Below, in pieces: positions 23,089 through 31,665 of a DNA stretch of 64,000 nucleotides. Origin of the DNA: Solidesulfovibrio carbinolicus (GTDB taxonomy: Bacteria; Desulfobacterota; Desulfovibrionia; Desulfovibrionales; Desulfovibrionaceae). The DNA is taken from positions 2,170,001-2,234,000 of the forward strand of contig NZ_CP026538.1 in NCBI RefSeq assembly GCF_004135975.1, written 5' to 3'. The notes beneath the pieces are model-generated. The model was not told the DNA's origin and made no database searches. It saw only the letters and a list, made by a program, of their open reading frames with translations. Within the stretch, counting starts at the first letter, position 1, and each line of letters begins with the position of its first letter. Both the position numbers and the translations under genes were made by a program.

Positions 23089-24192
23089 CTACAGGATCAG
23101 GTTGAAGACATAGCCTACGATGAGGATGCCACAGCCGACAATGCCGGCAAACGCCAGCAACAAAGGCGGTTTGAGGACCTTGCGCAAAATCACCATCTCC
23201 GGCAGCGACAAGGCGATGACGGCCATCATGAAGGCCAACACCGTGCCCAACGCCGCGCCCTTGGACAGCAGCGCCTCCACCACCGGCACGATGCCGGCGG
23301 CGTTGGAATACATGGGAATGCCGATCAACACCGAGACCGGCACCGACCACCAGTTACTCTCGCCCATGACGCCGGCCATGAAGCCCTCGGGCACGTAACC
23401 GTGGATGCCGGCTCCGACGCCGATGCCCAAAAGCACCCATTTCCAGGTGCGCCCCAGGATGTCGCGCACGGCCTGGAGGGCGTAATCAATGCGGCCGTCC
23501 GGGCTGAGGTCCGTCACCGAGGCGTCGCCGCCGCCGGCCCGGATGGCCAGCACCCAGTCTTCGACGTAACGCTCCAGATTGAGCCGGCCAAGCACCCAGC
23601 CCGCCACCACGGCCACGGTCAGCCCCATGGCCATGTACAGCGCCGCAACCTTCCAACCAAGCAGGCCGTAGAGCAGCACCACCGCGATCTCGTTGACCAT
23701 GGGCGCGGAGATAAGAAAGGAAAACGTCACGCCAAGGGGCACGCCGGCCGAAACGAAGCCGATGAAAAGCGGCACGGCCGAGCAGGAGCAAAAGGGCGTG
23801 ACGATGCCCAGCAGCGCGGCCATGACGTTGCCGGCGGATTCGCGTTTGCCGGCCAGGATGCGGCGGGTGCGCTCGGGGGTGAAAAACGAGCGGATGATGC
23901 CGACGCCAAAGACGACCAGGGTCAAGAGCATGAGCACCTTGGGGGAATCGTAGAGGAAAAACTCGACGGAATCGCCAAGATGCGACCCGCGCTCCAGGCC
24001 TATGATGTCGTAGGTGAGGAATTGGGCGATGCCGAGCAGCTTGCCGTAAAGATAAAACCAGGCGGCCAGCCCGACGGCCCCCAGGATCAGGCGGCGCGGC
24101 GCGGGCCAGCCCCGACCTGCGGCGGCGATCTGTCCCGATGCACCCCCAGGGCAGGCGCAGGATCCTTTTGTGCTTGTCTCATTGTGCGGCAT
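23089..24192 (-). CDS. YraQ/ArsP-type permease (DUF318)
   Basis: 367-residue inner-membrane permease with eight or so helices. The family signature FCSCSAVPLFIGF, with paired cysteines, lies near residue 130, followed by a second half-repeat. Characterised relatives (ArsP) export trivalent organoarsenicals, and others are linked to metal or thiol homeostasis. The start at 24192 was chosen because the longer frame adds a non-hydrophobic tail upstream of a perfect palindrome that looks like an operator. It heads the group permease, CMD, mini-thioredoxin. The N-terminal extension has two cysteines (SCAC) that may bind metal. Confidence 0.8.
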   Translation of the reverse strand: MPHNETSTKGSCACPGGASGQIAAAGRGWPAPRRLILGAVGLAAWFYLYGKLLGIAQFLTYDIIGLERGSHLGDSVEFFLYDSPKVLMLLTLVVFGVGIIRSFFTPERTRRILAGKRESAGNVMAALLGIVTPFCSCSAVPLFIGFVSAGVPLGVTFSFLISAPMVNEIAVVLLYGLLGWKVAALYMAMGLTVAVVAGWVLGRLNLERYVEDWVLAIRAGGGDASVTDLSPDGRIDYALQAVRDILGRTWKWVLLGIGVGAGIHGYVPEGFMAGVMGESNWWSVPVSVLIGIPMYSNAAGIVPVVEALLSKGAALGTVLAFMMAVIALSLPEMVILRKVLKPPLLLAFAGIVGCGILIVGYVFNLIL

Positions 24193-24223
24193 GGTTGGCA
24201 CTCCCGGCCGGCAGCGGCCTTGA

Positions 24224-24255
24224 TTTGCTATTTGGTCAAAAGGCCAAATAGCAAA
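24224..24255. promoter_or_regulatory. Palindromic operator candidate before the permease
   Basis: Perfect 12-bp inverted repeat, TTTGCTATTTGG and CCAAATAGCAAA, with an 8-bp centre. It lies 31 bp upstream of the permease start codon. Its A/T-rich symmetric form suits an ArsR/SmtB-type dimer, and an ArsR gene lies 1.6 kb upstream. It could also fold as an RNA hairpin in the leader. Confidence 0.5.
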
Positions 24256-24504
24256 ATCCCCGACGCCCGGCAAGGGGGATTTTGCGGCTCTGCCGTAGGA
24301 AAATGGGTGCGGAGCAACGAGACTATGGCGACGGGCGGCGAGACAGTGGCTGAAGAAGCGACGCCACAACGCCTACGGCCGCATCCGCCTTTCGTTGCAG
24401 CAGGTGATGATTGGCTTTCCAGGGCGTTTTTGGAACCAGTAAGTTGATTCCACGGCACTGCAGCGAGACGGGGAATCTGACTGCAGCGGCCCCACGCTTC
24501 CAGA

Positions 24505-24532
24505 CCGGGGCGGGGAAAAATCCCCGGCCCGG
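24505..24532 (-). terminator. GC-rich hairpin after the MOT1 gene
   Basis: 12-bp stem with one mismatch and an AAAA loop (24505-24516 with 24521-24532), located 14-41 bp after the transporter stop codon. There is no trailing T-run on the minus strand, so termination strength is uncertain. Confidence 0.4.
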
Positions 24533-24545
24533 GATCACCGTTCGT

Positions 24546-25727
24546 TTAGAGCTTTATCCACTTGCGGCGCAGTGCGTTGTCGAGAATGACGCCGACCACG
24601 AAGGCCACGCCCATGTGCCACATGGCGAACCCGGCCACCACGATCATGGTGTAGAATTCGTCGCGCTTGTTGCCTATGTCGCGCACGGTGACGGCCAGTT
24701 CGGCCCCGGCCAAAAAGAGGATGACGCCAAGGATCGAGGGCGGGAACATCTTGAAGATGACGGCCACGGACTGGCTGAAAAAGAGCGCGATAATGATGAC
24801 GATGGACCCAAGGATGACCAGCGACCCGCCGGTGCGCGCGCCAAAACGCACGTGGCCGGCCATGCCGCCCGCGCCGTGGCACATGGGCACGCCGCCGAAC
24901 AGCGGAGAAATGATGTTCATGATGCCCTGGCTTAGGCACATGGTGCGCTCGGTGACGGGCCGGTCCGGGAACAGTTCGTTGTTCTCGGCGGCGATGGCCA
25001 CCACGGCATTGCCAAGGGTCAGCGGGATCTGGGGCAGGGTGAAAAGCAGCGTGCCGGTGACCAGATCGTTCCAGGTCATCTGGTGCAAGCCGAATTCCGG
25101 CAACCGGAAACCAATGCTCACCTGGGTCAGCTCCGACCACAGGGCCGGATTGCCGATGAGCGCGGCCACGACGCCGATCAGCAGCAGCACGAACATGGCC
25201 GGGATTTTCGGATTGGAGAGCAGCACAAACGTAACGGTCAGCCCAATGCCGGCCAACACCGGCTCGGCCACCATGCGGTGGATGCCCTCCACCACGAACG
25301 ACATGCCAAGGCCGAGCATGATGCCGCGCACCACGGGCTTGGTGGCGAGCTTGGCCACGTAGTCGATGGTGCCGGTGAGGCCGATGACGAGCCAGAACAA
25401 TCCGGTGGTCAGGCCGGAACCGAAAAGCGCCGCCGGGGTGATGCCGCCGGCCACGGCGGCCGCGCCGATGGCCTTCATGGGCTGGATGGGGATGGGGGTC
25501 TTGTAGAACAATCCGGCCGCGATCTTCCAGGCGCCGAACATGAAGAGCAGCCCCAGGGGGTCGATCCCGAGGATGGTGATATAGGCCACGACAAAGGGAA
25601 TGAGCGTGCCGATGTCGCCAAACGCGCCGGCCCATTCCATGTGATCGTAGCGGTTGCGGGTCTTTTCGCCGGCCGCCTGGCCGGGGGCCGTTTCCAGAAC
25701 CTCTTGTGCCTTCGCGCCGTCGTTCAT
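24546..25727 (-). CDS. MOT1/SulP-type molybdate or sulfate transporter
   Basis: 393-residue integral membrane protein with about ten helices, matching the MFS_MOT1 family of putative sulfate/molybdate transporters. It has a family-like first helix (FGDIGTLIPFVVAYITI) and the conserved PMCHGAGGMAGHVRFGARTG motif in the C-terminal half. The start at 25727 (MNDGAKAQ) has AAGGCGG just upstream, and an in-frame GTG seven codons earlier is less likely. A 24-bp palindrome lies about 80 bp upstream. Substrate cannot be settled from sequence. Molybdate uptake would serve formate dehydrogenases, sulfate uptake would serve respiration. Confidence 0.75.
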   Translation of the reverse strand: MNDGAKAQEVLETAPGQAAGEKTRNRYDHMEWAGAFGDIGTLIPFVVAYITILGIDPLGLLFMFGAWKIAAGLFYKTPIPIQPMKAIGAAAVAGGITPAALFGSGLTTGLFWLVIGLTGTIDYVAKLATKPVVRGIMLGLGMSFVVEGIHRMVAEPVLAGIGLTVTFVLLSNPKIPAMFVLLLIGVVAALIGNPALWSELTQVSIGFRLPEFGLHQMTWNDLVTGTLLFTLPQIPLTLGNAVVAIAAENNELFPDRPVTERTMCLSQGIMNIISPLFGGVPMCHGAGGMAGHVRFGARTGGSLVILGSIVIIIALFFSQSVAVIFKMFPPSILGVILFLAGAELAVTVRDIGNKRDEFYTMIVVAGFAMWHMGVAFVVGVILDNALRRKWIKL

Positions 25728-25806
25728 GGTGGTGCCGCCTTGTTGCACGGTGTGGAGCCAAGCCCGCCGGGACGATCCGGTTCGGGCCGGTATCCGATTG
25801 TCTATG

Positions 25807-25830
25807 ACACGGATTTTAGAAAATACGTGT
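25807..25830. promoter_or_regulatory. 24-bp palindromic operator between arsR and MOT1 genes
   Basis: ACACG-N-ATTTT-AG-AAAAT-N-CGTGT, symmetric at 20 of 24 positions plus the centre. It is 80 bp upstream of the transporter start and 37 bp after the arsR stop codon. It is a dimeric-repressor or activator site. The sequence differs from the permease palindrome, so a second regulator may be involved. Confidence 0.55.
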
Positions 25831-25866
25831 TATCAAGGCAAGACAAAAATGGCTCCACGTGCCTCG

Positions 25867-26208
25867 TCAACTCCCTGACTGTTGCCGCAAGTCCTTGAGA
25901 TAAATAATTTGTTCTTCAATTTGTTGCGCAAAGAAATGTTCAACGCAGGACAGGAAACCCGTGACGCAGCCCAGTCGCAGGGAATAATAAACGCTGGTTC
26001 CCCGGCGTTCGTCGGCTACGATGCCGGCTTCCTTGAGGATGCTTAAATGCTTGGAGACCGTGGAGACGTCCGAGCCGACAAGATCGCGCAACTCGCACAC
26101 GCACAGCGCGCCTCGGCCCAGAGCTTCGACCATGAGCAGGCGGCTGGGATGTCCCAGGGCTTTGAAGACCTTGGCCCGTTGGGCCACATCGGCAGGCGGT
26201 TTGGTCAT
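25867..26208 (-). CDS. arsR: ArsR/SmtB-family metalloregulator
   Basis: 113-residue winged-helix repressor. It carries the classical arsenic/antimony sensor motif (ALCVCEL, equivalent to ELCVCDL) in the alpha-3 region near residue 37, and a recognition helix SDVSTVSKHLSILKEAG. A further cysteine pair in the C-terminal half (GCVTGFLSCVEHFF) could complete a metal site. The start at 26208 was preferred because GAGGAG precedes it at proper distance. Likely controls the transport genes downstream by releasing operator DNA when As(III), Sb(III) or a related soft metal binds. Confidence 0.85.
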   Translation of the reverse strand: MTKPPADVAQRAKVFKALGHPSRLLMVEALGRGALCVCELRDLVGSDVSTVSKHLSILKEAGIVADERRGTSVYYSLRLGCVTGFLSCVEHFFAQQIEEQIIYLKDLRQQSGS

Positions 26209-26343
26209 GGGGCTCCTCAAACTCTCGGCTCACGTCATAGGTAGGGACCTGCCGCCAGGATACCGGGGCAGGCGTTGGCCAGAAAACCATAAGGAAGGGG
26301 CAACGTGGACTGAAGACCACTCAGGAGGTTGGAAATAACCTGC

Positions 26344-26411
26344 AATGGCGGAAGCGTATAGGAGTCGAACCTACCTGTGACCTCTCGACCACACACCGGA
26401 TTTGAAGTCCG
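26344..26411 (-). repeat. att site, truncated tRNA-Sec 3' half (distal end)
   Basis: Exact copy of the tRNA-Sec 3' region from encoded CCA through T arm, long variable arm and anticodon loop to the middle of the anticodon stem. After 26411 it diverges from the functional tRNA. It marks the element end furthest from the integrase. Confidence 0.92.
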
Positions 26412-26491
26412 AAACAAAACCCAGGCCCCGCCCCGACATTACCAACTATCCTCAAGAAATTTAAGGAATTTGTGACCTCACGTGAAACCCT

Positions 26492-26595
26492 GAAATTACC
26501 CCAGATCACATAAATCCTCGCAGCCGGTGCAGCAAAAGTGCAGCAAGTGCAGCGGAGCCAAAACTAGCCCGAAATCCGAAATTACACAAGATCAC
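26492..26595. repeat. Direct repeats inside the element end (possible integrase arm sites)
   Basis: An 18-bp sequence GAAATTACCCCAGATCAC (26492-26509) recurs with two differences at 26578-26595. Between them lie three copies of GTGCAGC (26527-26552). A similar TGCAGCA pair lies at the other end, next to the integrase start (about 46802-46820). Such short repeats at both ends fit arm-type binding sites for a tyrosine recombinase or its directionality factor. Confidence 0.4.
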
Positions 26596-26636
26596 TTGAC
26601 GGGCCGACCCATGTCGAGCTAAATTGGCTTCGCGGA

Positions 26637-26866
26637 TTGGCTAGAGCGGGCCGTATTGGGCGGCTAGAATACCCGGCACAGGCGGCAAACTTCACAGGGG
26701 CCGCCCTGTTCACGACGAGCACTCGCGAATTCATCCGCAACGCGACTCGGTCGGCATACCCTGTCAGTAATCCCCCTTGGGGGGACTGCTGGCAGTGCGT
26801 GCGAAGACCGGGTCTTTCTGTTTTTCCCGCCTTCGCGCGCACCTGTCAGCAGGACAGGAGCCGACT
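26637..26866 (+). other. Structured leader upstream of the AlpA-like gene
   Basis: No convincing gene, but several stems: CCCCC-TT-GGGGG at 26772-26783; a 12-bp stem with one mismatch pairing 26795-26806 with 26831-26842; and CCTGTC/GACAGG (26842-26858), whose right arm covers part of the AGGAG ribosome site. The region recalls leaders of P4-like satellites that use small structured RNAs for immunity, but this is recognition by appearance only. A role in controlling translation of the downstream gene is inferred. Confidence 0.35.
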
Positions 26867-27244
26867 ATGCGCGCCACCACTACTACCACCGCCGCGATCG
26901 ACATTGATTCTGCTGCCATCCTCGGCACAGAACAGCTTGCTACACGCATCGGCAGCACAGCCCGAGCCGTTGCCGTGGCTGTCCACCGCCGAGCCTTCCA
27001 CTTAGTTCCCCAACCCTTCAAAGTAGGCCGCCGGCTGCGCTGGCGGATCGAAGACGTTGACGCTTGGATTGCTGAACAAAAATCAGCACATACGATCATG
27101 CCCGCCGCCCCCGCTCCGAAGCGCCGAGGCCGTCCGACCAAGACCGAAGCCCGCGCCAAGGCCGCAGCCAAGGCCCTGGCCGAAGCCCAGGCCCAGGCCC
27201 AAGCCCAGGCCAATGCCGCCGCCCCGGCCGGCGAGGGGGCGTAG
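26867..27244 (+). CDS. AlpA/excisionase-like DNA-binding protein with basic Ala-rich tail
   Basis: 125 residues. The N-terminal 70 form a winged helix of the MerR/AlpA kind (GTEQLATRIGSTARAVAVAV, then RWRIEDVDAWIAEQ). The tail starts with an AT-hook-like KRRGRP and continues as an Ala/Gln/Lys-rich helix with repeated AQAQ units. AlpA-like proteins act as excision or transcription factors in integrated elements. The basic tail recalls nucleoid-type DNA binders. The start at 26867 is set by AGGAG at 26856-26860, and the longer frame upstream is not supported. The gene ends one base before the primase-like gene, so they are probably co-expressed. Confidence 0.6.
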   Translation: MRATTTTTAAIDIDSAAILGTEQLATRIGSTARAVAVAVHRRAFHLVPQPFKVGRRLRWRIEDVDAWIAEQKSAHTIMPAAPAPKRRGRPTKTEARAKAAAKALAEAQAQAQAQANAAAPAGEGA

Positions 27245-27245
27245 T

Positions 27246-28787
27246 ATGCAACTTCTCACACCCCAGGCCCAAAAGCCGGTCAATATCCCCGGTTTTCGCC
27301 ATCCTTCCCAAATTCTCACTTATTCCGGCGTTGACAAAGATTTTGTCTACGATTCCGAGAAAAAGGCTTTTGTTTGTTCAAACGAAGCCTTTAGCGTTTT
27401 TTGGGAAGCGTTGGAAGATCGTTACGACGACGCCGAGGCTCACAAAAGAGAACTTGGCACGCCTTGGCCCTATGAATTCACGTGCCTTTTCAACGAAAGC
27501 CCTATTTCAAAAGCCTTTTATCTCGAAAAAGGAGAAGTGAAAAGGGTCGATAAAAAATTGAACGTCTACAGAGGAACAGCCGAAAAAGTCGGCGTCTACT
27601 CATTGCGAGATTATACAAATATCCGCTTGAGCGGATTGACTAACCAAGCCTTGCAATACAGCGTTTGCGATTATGACATTGCAAACATCATCATGGACGG
27701 CGAATACCAAGCCGCTTGCGGGGATTTGAGCAATTGGAACCCCAAAAAGGGCAAACCCAAAACTTTTGAAGAACAAGAAGCTTATTTTGCAAATGGCCTT
27801 CCAATTATCGCGAGAACAGGCCTTTTTTTTGATTATGCGTGGCGTCCGGGCATTTTAGCATTGGATTTTGACAATCCTATGCCTGAAGCCGAAGCGCTTG
27901 AAAAACTCTACAAAGCAGCGCCAGCTTTACGCTATGCGCCACATGCTGTTTACGACTCCACATCTACATATATTTATCACAAAGACAAAATGCTTCGAGG
28001 CGGCGGTAAATATCGCGTTGTTTTTCTAGTCACAAATGCAACACACATTGGGCGCGCAATTGAATCCATTTTCAAAAGAGCTATCATAAATGGCGACAAT
28101 TTTTACAAATGGTCAAAAGATGCACAAATTAAGCCGGATGGATTGATTGACAAAGCAACCGGGCGAAAGAATCAAATTGATTACACGAGCGCTGTTTGTA
28201 TTCCACCGCTTGAGCAAAAGCGCCTGGAACCACGTTATTATAATGAAAGCGCCGAGCCGGTTAATTTGCGTTATGCCGCGCCATCTTTATCAAAAGATGA
28301 AGAAGAAGCTTATGCCGCCGCCGATGAAGAGGCCAGGGCACGGCTTTGGGAATGTGCGCCGGCTGGAGCTGTAAAGCCGGAACCAAGAAAGACAAAGCCC
28401 CAGACGCCAAAAACAACGGAAAACAAAGCGCCAAGGTCTTTTCGTACAAACATTGTCGAAAGAGGCAAAATTGATGCTGGGACCATTATAAATACGGAAA
28501 TTGGACCGTATAGCTGGCGAAAAATCATGGAGAATAAAGAAAAATTCCATGGGATGAACTGCGAAAATCCAGTTCGGCCGGGGAATGATGCACGGATTTA
28601 TACGCTAGATAAGCCGGGAGTTTGGTCATTTGTTGACAACGGGACATATTACCCCGCCCCGGCTCTCGCTCGTGACATCGCGCGAGCGAAGAAAGCCGAG
28701 AAAGCAAAGCAAAATGCCCGGGACGTAGAGGCATTTAAAAAAATGCATAAAATCAAAATGTTAAAGGCAAAGCTCGGCAAGAAGTAG
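27246..28787 (+). CDS. Probable replication primase (archaeo-eukaryotic primase-like)
   Basis: 513 residues. The central part contains a hydrophobic-D-F-D motif (ILALDFDNP near 205), a Ser/Tyr-rich strand ending in His (STYIYH near 241), a GGGKYRVVFLV strand and later a QIDYTS segment near 315. The order and spacing fit the three catalytic motifs (DxD, sxH, hD) of the AEP superfamily found in plasmid and phage replication proteins. The C-terminal third is Lys/Ala-rich. It is coupled to the AlpA-like gene and followed by a helicase gene and an origin-like region, consistent with an autonomous replication module. Family assignment rests on motifs seen by eye. Confidence 0.5.
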   Translation: MQLLTPQAQKPVNIPGFRHPSQILTYSGVDKDFVYDSEKKAFVCSNEAFSVFWEALEDRYDDAEAHKRELGTPWPYEFTCLFNESPISKAFYLEKGEVKRVDKKLNVYRGTAEKVGVYSLRDYTNIRLSGLTNQALQYSVCDYDIANIIMDGEYQAACGDLSNWNPKKGKPKTFEEQEAYFANGLPIIARTGLFFDYAWRPGILALDFDNPMPEAEALEKLYKAAPALRYAPHAVYDSTSTYIYHKDKMLRGGGKYRVVFLVTNATHIGRAIESIFKRAIINGDNFYKWSKDAQIKPDGLIDKATGRKNQIDYTSAVCIPPLEQKRLEPRYYNESAEPVNLRYAAPSLSKDEEEAYAAADEEARARLWECAPAGAVKPEPRKTKPQTPKTTENKAPRSFRTNIVERGKIDAGTIINTEIGPYSWRKIMENKEKFHGMNCENPVRPGNDARIYTLDKPGVWSFVDNGTYYPAPALARDIARAKKAEKAKQNARDVEAFKKMHKIKMLKAKLGKK

Positions 28788-28800
28788 CGGCCAAAGGAAA

Positions 28801-28866
28801 GGCCCCGCGATTCGCCGTCGCGGGGCCATTCAGGGAAATGAATGGGTAGCGTGTTAGCCCATTCAT
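28801..28866 (+). terminator. Two hairpins between primase-like and helicase genes
   Basis: GGCCCCGCGA pairs with TCGCGGGGCC (28801-28827), then ATGAATGGG pairs with CCCATTCAT (28838-28866). Neither is followed by a strong T-run. They could attenuate read-through or control helicase translation, which begins 36 bp later. Confidence 0.5.
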
Positions 28867-28901
28867 AGTCCCCCAGATGCAGGAAGTCAAGGGGAAAATG
28901 T

Positions 28902-31451
28902 ATGGGCCTACAAATTTTTGATGTTATTACAGACTATTTTGTTCCAGATTTTGAGCTAGACGCTAATTTCTGGAATCAATTTGTTCCTATCTACAATTCA
29001 GAGGTTCCAGAAGTAGCTGAAGCATCGCCGCGTTGCGACGATGCGCCTTTTTTTATTGTCTCGCCGGGGAAACCGTGCCGTTCGTTTATCCCTACCGAAA
29101 CTCCAAAAGAGCCTGAAAAATCCCCAAAAAGCCAGCCTGAAGTCGATTATATTAAGAAAATCACATTCCCAACAATCCAGCAATTCGAGTATCCCAAAAT
29201 TCCACTTTCTGAAGTGAGAAAAACCATGAGCGACGCCGTTTCCGGCAGTCGGAATGTAGTTATCGCGACTACGCCCGGCAGCGGCAAGACAACGACAATC
29301 AAAAAACGTATCGAAGAATTGTGTAAACAAGAAAGAACTGTTTTATATGCTGCTCCAACTAACAAAGTTGTTGACGAAACCGATGCAGCACTAAAACAAG
29401 TGCTTTATGCGCAAGAAATTCATAATACAATTCGCTACGAAGCAAGAAATGAGGACAATTGCAAACATTTCAATGCCTGTAGAGTCGCAATGGCTTTAAA
29501 TCAATCTGTTTACAAAACAGTTTGTATCAAGCGATGCGACGAAAAGAAAACAGGCGAAGACAGGTGTTGGTATCTTGCACAGCTTGATAGTTATGAGAAC
29601 GGCGTAATTTCCGGCACACATGATGCTTCGCCCTTCGTTATTAGCAAAGTTTTGGACAATAGCACAAGATTTGACGAGATTTTGATTGATGAGACGCCCA
29701 GGCCGGCGTTTGTTTCTAGTGATTCGATTACGCTCAATAATTTTCGGCTTTTGCAAGAAGGAATGCAAGAGACTGAATGGTTCAAAAAACTTTCTAATTT
29801 TATCAATAACAACATGCTAAAAATTGGAGAAAAGCACTATATACAAATGCCTTTATGCGTTAGCAATGAACATGTTGCGCAAATGAACGAATCCGGGGCT
29901 TGGGAAGCATTAAAGAAAGTCTTTTTTGACGCAGACTCAATAAAGCATCGTCGCGCTTGTGTTGAAAGAGAAAAACAAAATCAAGAATACAATAAAGGCC
30001 TGCCAAAAATCAACAAGGCTCGTTTAAAGCAATACAAACTAGAAAAAGAAGCATTTTTGATCGATCAAAAGAAGACAGGGATTTTAATTGCTCAAGAAAA
30101 ATACCCCGAGTTCGTGCCGACGCCAGAACGGAACGAAATGCCGGCCTTTATTCATTCTGATTTACCAAACAAGCAAAGCTGGGAAGAAAAATGGCGTGAA
30201 AATCAATGGATCACTCGTGAAGAGTGTCCAGTTCATAATTTGGGCATCAACGGTAAAGACATCGCCGAGGCTATCATAAAATTTTACGAGTTGGCAAAAA
30301 TCTACGAAGATTCAGAAGCGGCAATTAACGGTCTTGAATTTGAATTTTTCAGAGCCGCGTTGGGGCTTTCTGAAGATGATGCATATATTGAAGCGAAAGA
30401 AATCACTATCAAGTCAAAAGACCCAGATGAAGACGACAAAACCCAAAAAAGCATTGCTTTTCGTATTGTCAAGCGTAAAAAAATGGAATTCGGTCAATCA
30501 CGGCTTGTTGTTTTGGATGGAACCGCCGACGAAGAAGAGCTTAGGGCGCTTTTTGATTGCGAATTCGATTTTGTCAAAGCTGATTCAATGCTTCAAAAAA
30601 CATATACAGTGTTTTTTGAACAATCATTAGGTTCCCGCGATGCGCGCTATCTCGCGAAAAGCGCATTGAGTAAGAAAAGGCCTGATGACAAAAGGATTCG
30701 TCGTCTTTTAAGCCGATCTATTGCAAAGTTAAAAAAGACTAATAAAAAAGTGCTTTTATTAACCTTCAAAGACCTGTCTGATGTTTTGTTAAAAATCGCA
30801 AAGGAGATTGACCCGAGCCGTGAATACGTTAATACTCATTATTACGGAAACAGGGGATTAAATGAATTTGAAGATTGCGATGCAGTAATTGCAATCGGTA
30901 CGCCTTTTGTGTCGCCGATTGACTTTGAACCAATTTCAATAAAACTTTTCGGCTATGTGAATGAGCAATGGATTGCGAGGCAAGGATTGCGTGAATTGAT
31001 TCAATCAATTCACAGAATTCGGCCTATTAACCATGAAACAACCATCATTTTGACGGGGAACTATTTCCCGACCGAAGCTTTTGGAAGGCCAGATTTACAC
31101 ATCCAGGCGCAAAGAGACGGAGAACGTGACAAATTAGTGCAAAAGGCCGTTGAATTGTTAATCCCGATTGCAAAAGAGCTAAAATGTTTGACGCAAGAAA
31201 TTGCGGGGGAATACGGACTTTTTGATGAAGAAGACTTCAAAAGCATTGAAAAACACGAACAAGACGGGAAAGAGGTTGTTTTAAGGTGGACTCACAAAGA
31301 ATGGCCGACAATTATTAAAAAGGTAGCCAAAATTTGCGGCTTGCCGGTTGTTGCACGACAGCAAAAACGAGGCGCGCCAAGGCTGGCGGCCGGGGCGGAT
31401 CGGGCGTTCGTTGCCCTGGGGCGCAAGCGGCGGGCTGGCGGGCTTCAATAA
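28902..31451 (+). CDS. Large superfamily 1/2 helicase
   Basis: 849 residues. Walker A TTPGSGKTTT near 125 is followed by motif Ia (VLYAAPTNKVVDE). Walker B is the unusual ILIDETPRP near 261, and a C-terminal RecA-like domain ends with a motif VI-like QSIHRIRP near 704. The long insert between the two RecA folds (about 290-560) is Lys/Glu-rich and probably helical. Cysteines around 187-225 (CKHFNAC, then a CIKRC pair and a later Cys) may bind zinc or an Fe-S cluster. Most of the gene has low GC, but the last 30 codons are GC-rich with a basic tail, suggesting replacement of the 3' end. It is likely the replicative helicase of the element. Confidence 0.7.
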   Translation: MGLQIFDVITDYFVPDFELDANFWNQFVPIYNSEVPEVAEASPRCDDAPFFIVSPGKPCRSFIPTETPKEPEKSPKSQPEVDYIKKITFPTIQQFEYPKIPLSEVRKTMSDAVSGSRNVVIATTPGSGKTTTIKKRIEELCKQERTVLYAAPTNKVVDETDAALKQVLYAQEIHNTIRYEARNEDNCKHFNACRVAMALNQSVYKTVCIKRCDEKKTGEDRCWYLAQLDSYENGVISGTHDASPFVISKVLDNSTRFDEILIDETPRPAFVSSDSITLNNFRLLQEGMQETEWFKKLSNFINNNMLKIGEKHYIQMPLCVSNEHVAQMNESGAWEALKKVFFDADSIKHRRACVEREKQNQEYNKGLPKINKARLKQYKLEKEAFLIDQKKTGILIAQEKYPEFVPTPERNEMPAFIHSDLPNKQSWEEKWRENQWITREECPVHNLGINGKDIAEAIIKFYELAKIYEDSEAAINGLEFEFFRAALGLSEDDAYIEAKEITIKSKDPDEDDKTQKSIAFRIVKRKKMEFGQSRLVVLDGTADEEELRALFDCEFDFVKADSMLQKTYTVFFEQSLGSRDARYLAKSALSKKRPDDKRIRRLLSRSIAKLKKTNKKVLLLTFKDLSDVLLKIAKEIDPSREYVNTHYYGNRGLNEFEDCDAVIAIGTPFVSPIDFEPISIKLFGYVNEQWIARQGLRELIQSIHRIRPINHETTIILTGNYFPTEAFGRPDLHIQAQRDGERDKLVQKAVELLIPIAKELKCLTQEIAGEYGLFDEEDFKSIEKHEQDGKEVVLRWTHKEWPTIIKKVAKICGLPVVARQQKRGAPRLAAGADRAFVALGRKRRAGGLQ

Positions 31452-31511
31452 ATTCAGGTAGTTAGAAAATGGATTTTCAAGGAAAAGTCTGTAAAAACAA
31501 GTGTTTAACTC

Positions 31512-31599
31512 CGATTAAGTTCGACTCTAATACAAACCCTGTTTTAAAAGTTTTGAGGAATTTGGCTCTTATGTATTCTCTTAGAGTCGAACTTAATCG
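31512..31599. repeat. 19-bp perfect inverted repeat
   Basis: CGATTAAGTTCGACTCTAA at 31512-31530 and its exact reverse complement at 31581-31599, separated by 50 bp of A/T-rich sequence. It is too far apart for a simple terminator. It lies directly after the helicase gene and before the hairpin pair, so it may be an initiator-protein or recombinase binding site. Confidence 0.75.
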
Positions 31600-31665
31600 A
31601 GGATAAATGCTTGATATTTATAGGGATTTGTAAATTTTCATTTAAGTAGTTGTAATGCTTCAAGA

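Noticed and set aside
26637-27005. 122-codon open frame ahead of the AlpA-like gene
   Set aside because: It overlaps the well-supported AlpA-like gene in another frame and crosses strong RNA stems. Treated as a structured leader instead.
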